The translations under genes and the position numbers were made by a program. From Elusimicrobia bacterium CG08_land_8_20_14_0_20_59_10 (GTDB lineage Bacteria > Elusimicrobiota > Elusimicrobia > Elusimicrobiales > UBA9959), in contig PEXO01000119.1 in assembly GCA_002779045.1 (NCBI GenBank), positions 1 through 6,121 on the forward strand: 6,121 nt of DNA. Direction: 5' to 3'. Each line of letters starts with the position of its first letter. The first letter of the stretch is position 1. Positions 5,376 through 6,121 of this stretch are shown here, piece by piece. A model generated the notes under the pieces. The model saw only the letters and a program-made list of their open reading frames with translations. It had not been told where the DNA came from and searched no databases.

Positions 5376-5948
5376 TTAGAAGTGGTAGCCCACTTTTAGC
5401 ATCGGGGCGAAGGTGCTGAAGCCGCTTACCAGGTGGCAGCGGAGTTCCAGTCCTACGTTCCACTGCGGCATCACTTCCATGCTGGCGCCGGCGCCGAAGC
5501 TCATGCCGATCTTGATTATGTCGGCATAACCGCCGACGGTGTTATCGCTGAAATCCACCACCGAATAGGGGGCGAGGCCGACGATACCGTAGACCTTGCC
5601 CTGCCTGGAGCCGAAATCCATGGGTTTGATGTATTTGCCGTATACGCCGTAGTACGAGGTGGCGGCATCCGGTTGTTTGCCGTAGCTAACCCCGCTGATG
5701 ACGAGATTTTCGTCGGATGAATACGAAAAGAACGCGGTTTCAATGCCGGCGGCCAGCTGGTCGGTGAACTGATAATCGGCGTGGAAGTCGAAGCCGAGAG
5801 CGCTGTCGTAGGTGTCACCGGCGTCTCCCACGGGTATCGAGTCCGCCAGGCCCATGCCCACTTCAAGGTTCTTTATGTCGAACTTCGCGGCATTGGCGGT
5901 TACACCAAGCCCAAATACTATAGCTATCGCAATTATTACGTTTTTCAT
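5376..5948 (-). CDS. Small outer-membrane beta-barrel protein (OmpA/OmpW-like fold)
   Basis: 190 residues. The signal peptide MKNVIIAIAIVFGLGVTANA ends in ANA before AKFD. The mature protein of about 170 residues opens with a glycine-rich strand (KNLEVGMGLADSIPVG), continues with alternating strands such as GFDFHADYQFTDQLAAGIE (52-70), YYGVYGKYIKP, KVYGIVGLAPYSVV and MEVMPQWNVGLELRCHL, and ends LKVGYHF with terminal phenylalanine. This matches the eight-stranded 'outer membrane protein beta-barrel' type (PF13505-like). There is no OmpA peptidoglycan-binding domain. One cysteine is visible, in LRCHL. The start is supported by AGGAGG (5966-5961), 12 nt upstream. It has a strong promoter and its own terminator, so it is likely monocistronic and well expressed. 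A structural or adhesive role is possible; the specific function is unknown. Confidence 0.83.
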   Translation of the reverse strand: MKNVIIAIAIVFGLGVTANAAKFDIKNLEVGMGLADSIPVGDAGDTYDSALGFDFHADYQFTDQLAAGIETAFFSYSSDENLVISGVSYGKQPDAATSYYGVYGKYIKPMDFGSRQGKVYGIVGLAPYSVVDFSDNTVGGYADIIKIGMSFGAGASMEVMPQWNVGLELRCHLVSGFSTFAPMLKVGYHF

Positions 5949-5957
5949 TTAAATCGC

Positions 5958-5966
5958 ACTCCTCCT
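5958..5966 (-). promoter_or_regulatory. Strong ribosome-binding site of the small barrel gene
   Basis: AGGAGGAGT on the minus strand is a full Shine-Dalgarno. Counted from AGGAGG the gap to the ATG is 12 nt, and from GAGGAG it is 10 nt, slightly long. It is the only perfect ribosome site in the window and fixes the start at 5948. Confidence 0.8.
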
Positions 5967-6021
5967 GATTTAGTCGTCGCCCCCGTCAACGGGTTTTTTG
6001 TCCCCTCAGCGGAGCAAAACT

Positions 6022-6051
6022 ATTATCGCAAAACCGGAAGGTATATGTCAA
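6022..6051 (-). promoter_or_regulatory. Sigma70 promoter of the OmpA/OmpW-like gene
   Basis: On the minus strand TTGACA (6051-6046) is followed after 18 nt by GATAAT (6027-6022), with TGC just before the -10, an extended -10. The predicted start near 6015 leaves a leader of about 66 nt carrying the AGGAGG site. ATATGTCA overlaps the -35 as at the winged-helix promoter. Confidence 0.72.
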
Positions 6052-6093
6052 TAATTGGCAGCATTATATGACAGGTTCCCTGCGTATATGACG
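6043..6093. promoter_or_regulatory. Candidate operator: three ATATGNC repeats upstream of the small barrel gene
   Basis: ATATGTCA (6043-6050), ATATGACA (6066-6073) and ATATGACG (6086-6093) are direct repeats at 23 and 20 bp, about two helical turns each. The first covers the -35 box and the others lie upstream of it, where activators or cooperative repressors bind. The same element is repeated at the winged-helix promoter 2.4 kb away. Confidence 0.5.
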
Positions 6094-6121
6094 TTGCCGG
6101 GCGCGGGCTTATTTCTTGGCC

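Noticed and set aside
5977..6000. CCCGTCAACGGG followed by TTTTTT, terminator-like on the + strand
   Set aside because: The stem is only 4-5 bp, no + strand gene precedes it, and it lies in the leader of the leftward small barrel gene.
6109..6120. Possible last codons (Ala-Lys-Lys-stop) of another leftward gene at the window edge
   Set aside because: Only three codons are visible, which is far too little to support a gene.

Overview
The window is about 6.1 kb of a GC-rich genome from a diderm (Gram-negative type) bacterium. Three of its six genes encode outer-membrane beta-barrels, two of these with visible signal peptides, and sigma70-like promoters and one strong Shine-Dalgarno site are visible. 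The style resembles Elusimicrobiota or a similar poorly cultured diderm lineage, but this is an impression; no marker gene here fixes the taxonomy.

Layout. Positions 1-2040 read rightward: the 3' end of an Omp85/surface-antigen barrel, then an exported HEAT-repeat protein, then a small two-helix membrane protein 8 nt downstream. Positions 3102-5948 read leftward: an OmpA/OmpW-type small barrel (5948-5376), an alginate-export-like barrel (5256-3952), and a small winged-helix protein (3575-3102). The two blocks converge on about 1.06 kb without a convincing gene (2041-3101).

That gap is not featureless. It holds a pair of odd palindromes around GGTCTGACC, a series of short degenerate repeats (consensus CTTSATGGTRTTT) recurring about every 63-84 bp, and an AT-rich island (about 27% GC over 150 bp by hand count) with two short inverted repeats.

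The most interesting regulatory signal is a short element, ATATGNC(A/C). It occurs four times at 10-11 bp steps over and upstream of the -35 box of the winged-helix gene, and three times at about 20-23 bp steps over and upstream of the -35 box of the OmpA/OmpW-like gene. A palindromic form, ATATGTCAACATAT, sits on the winged-helix promoter, and a near copy lies in the AT-rich island. This suggests a small regulon, possibly autoregulation by the winged-helix protein together with control of an outer-membrane protein. That link is inference.

I found no tRNA, rRNA, CRISPR array, transposase or phage gene. No complete new biological system is proven. The strongest candidates for something undescribed are the periodic repeat region and the shared ATATGNC element.
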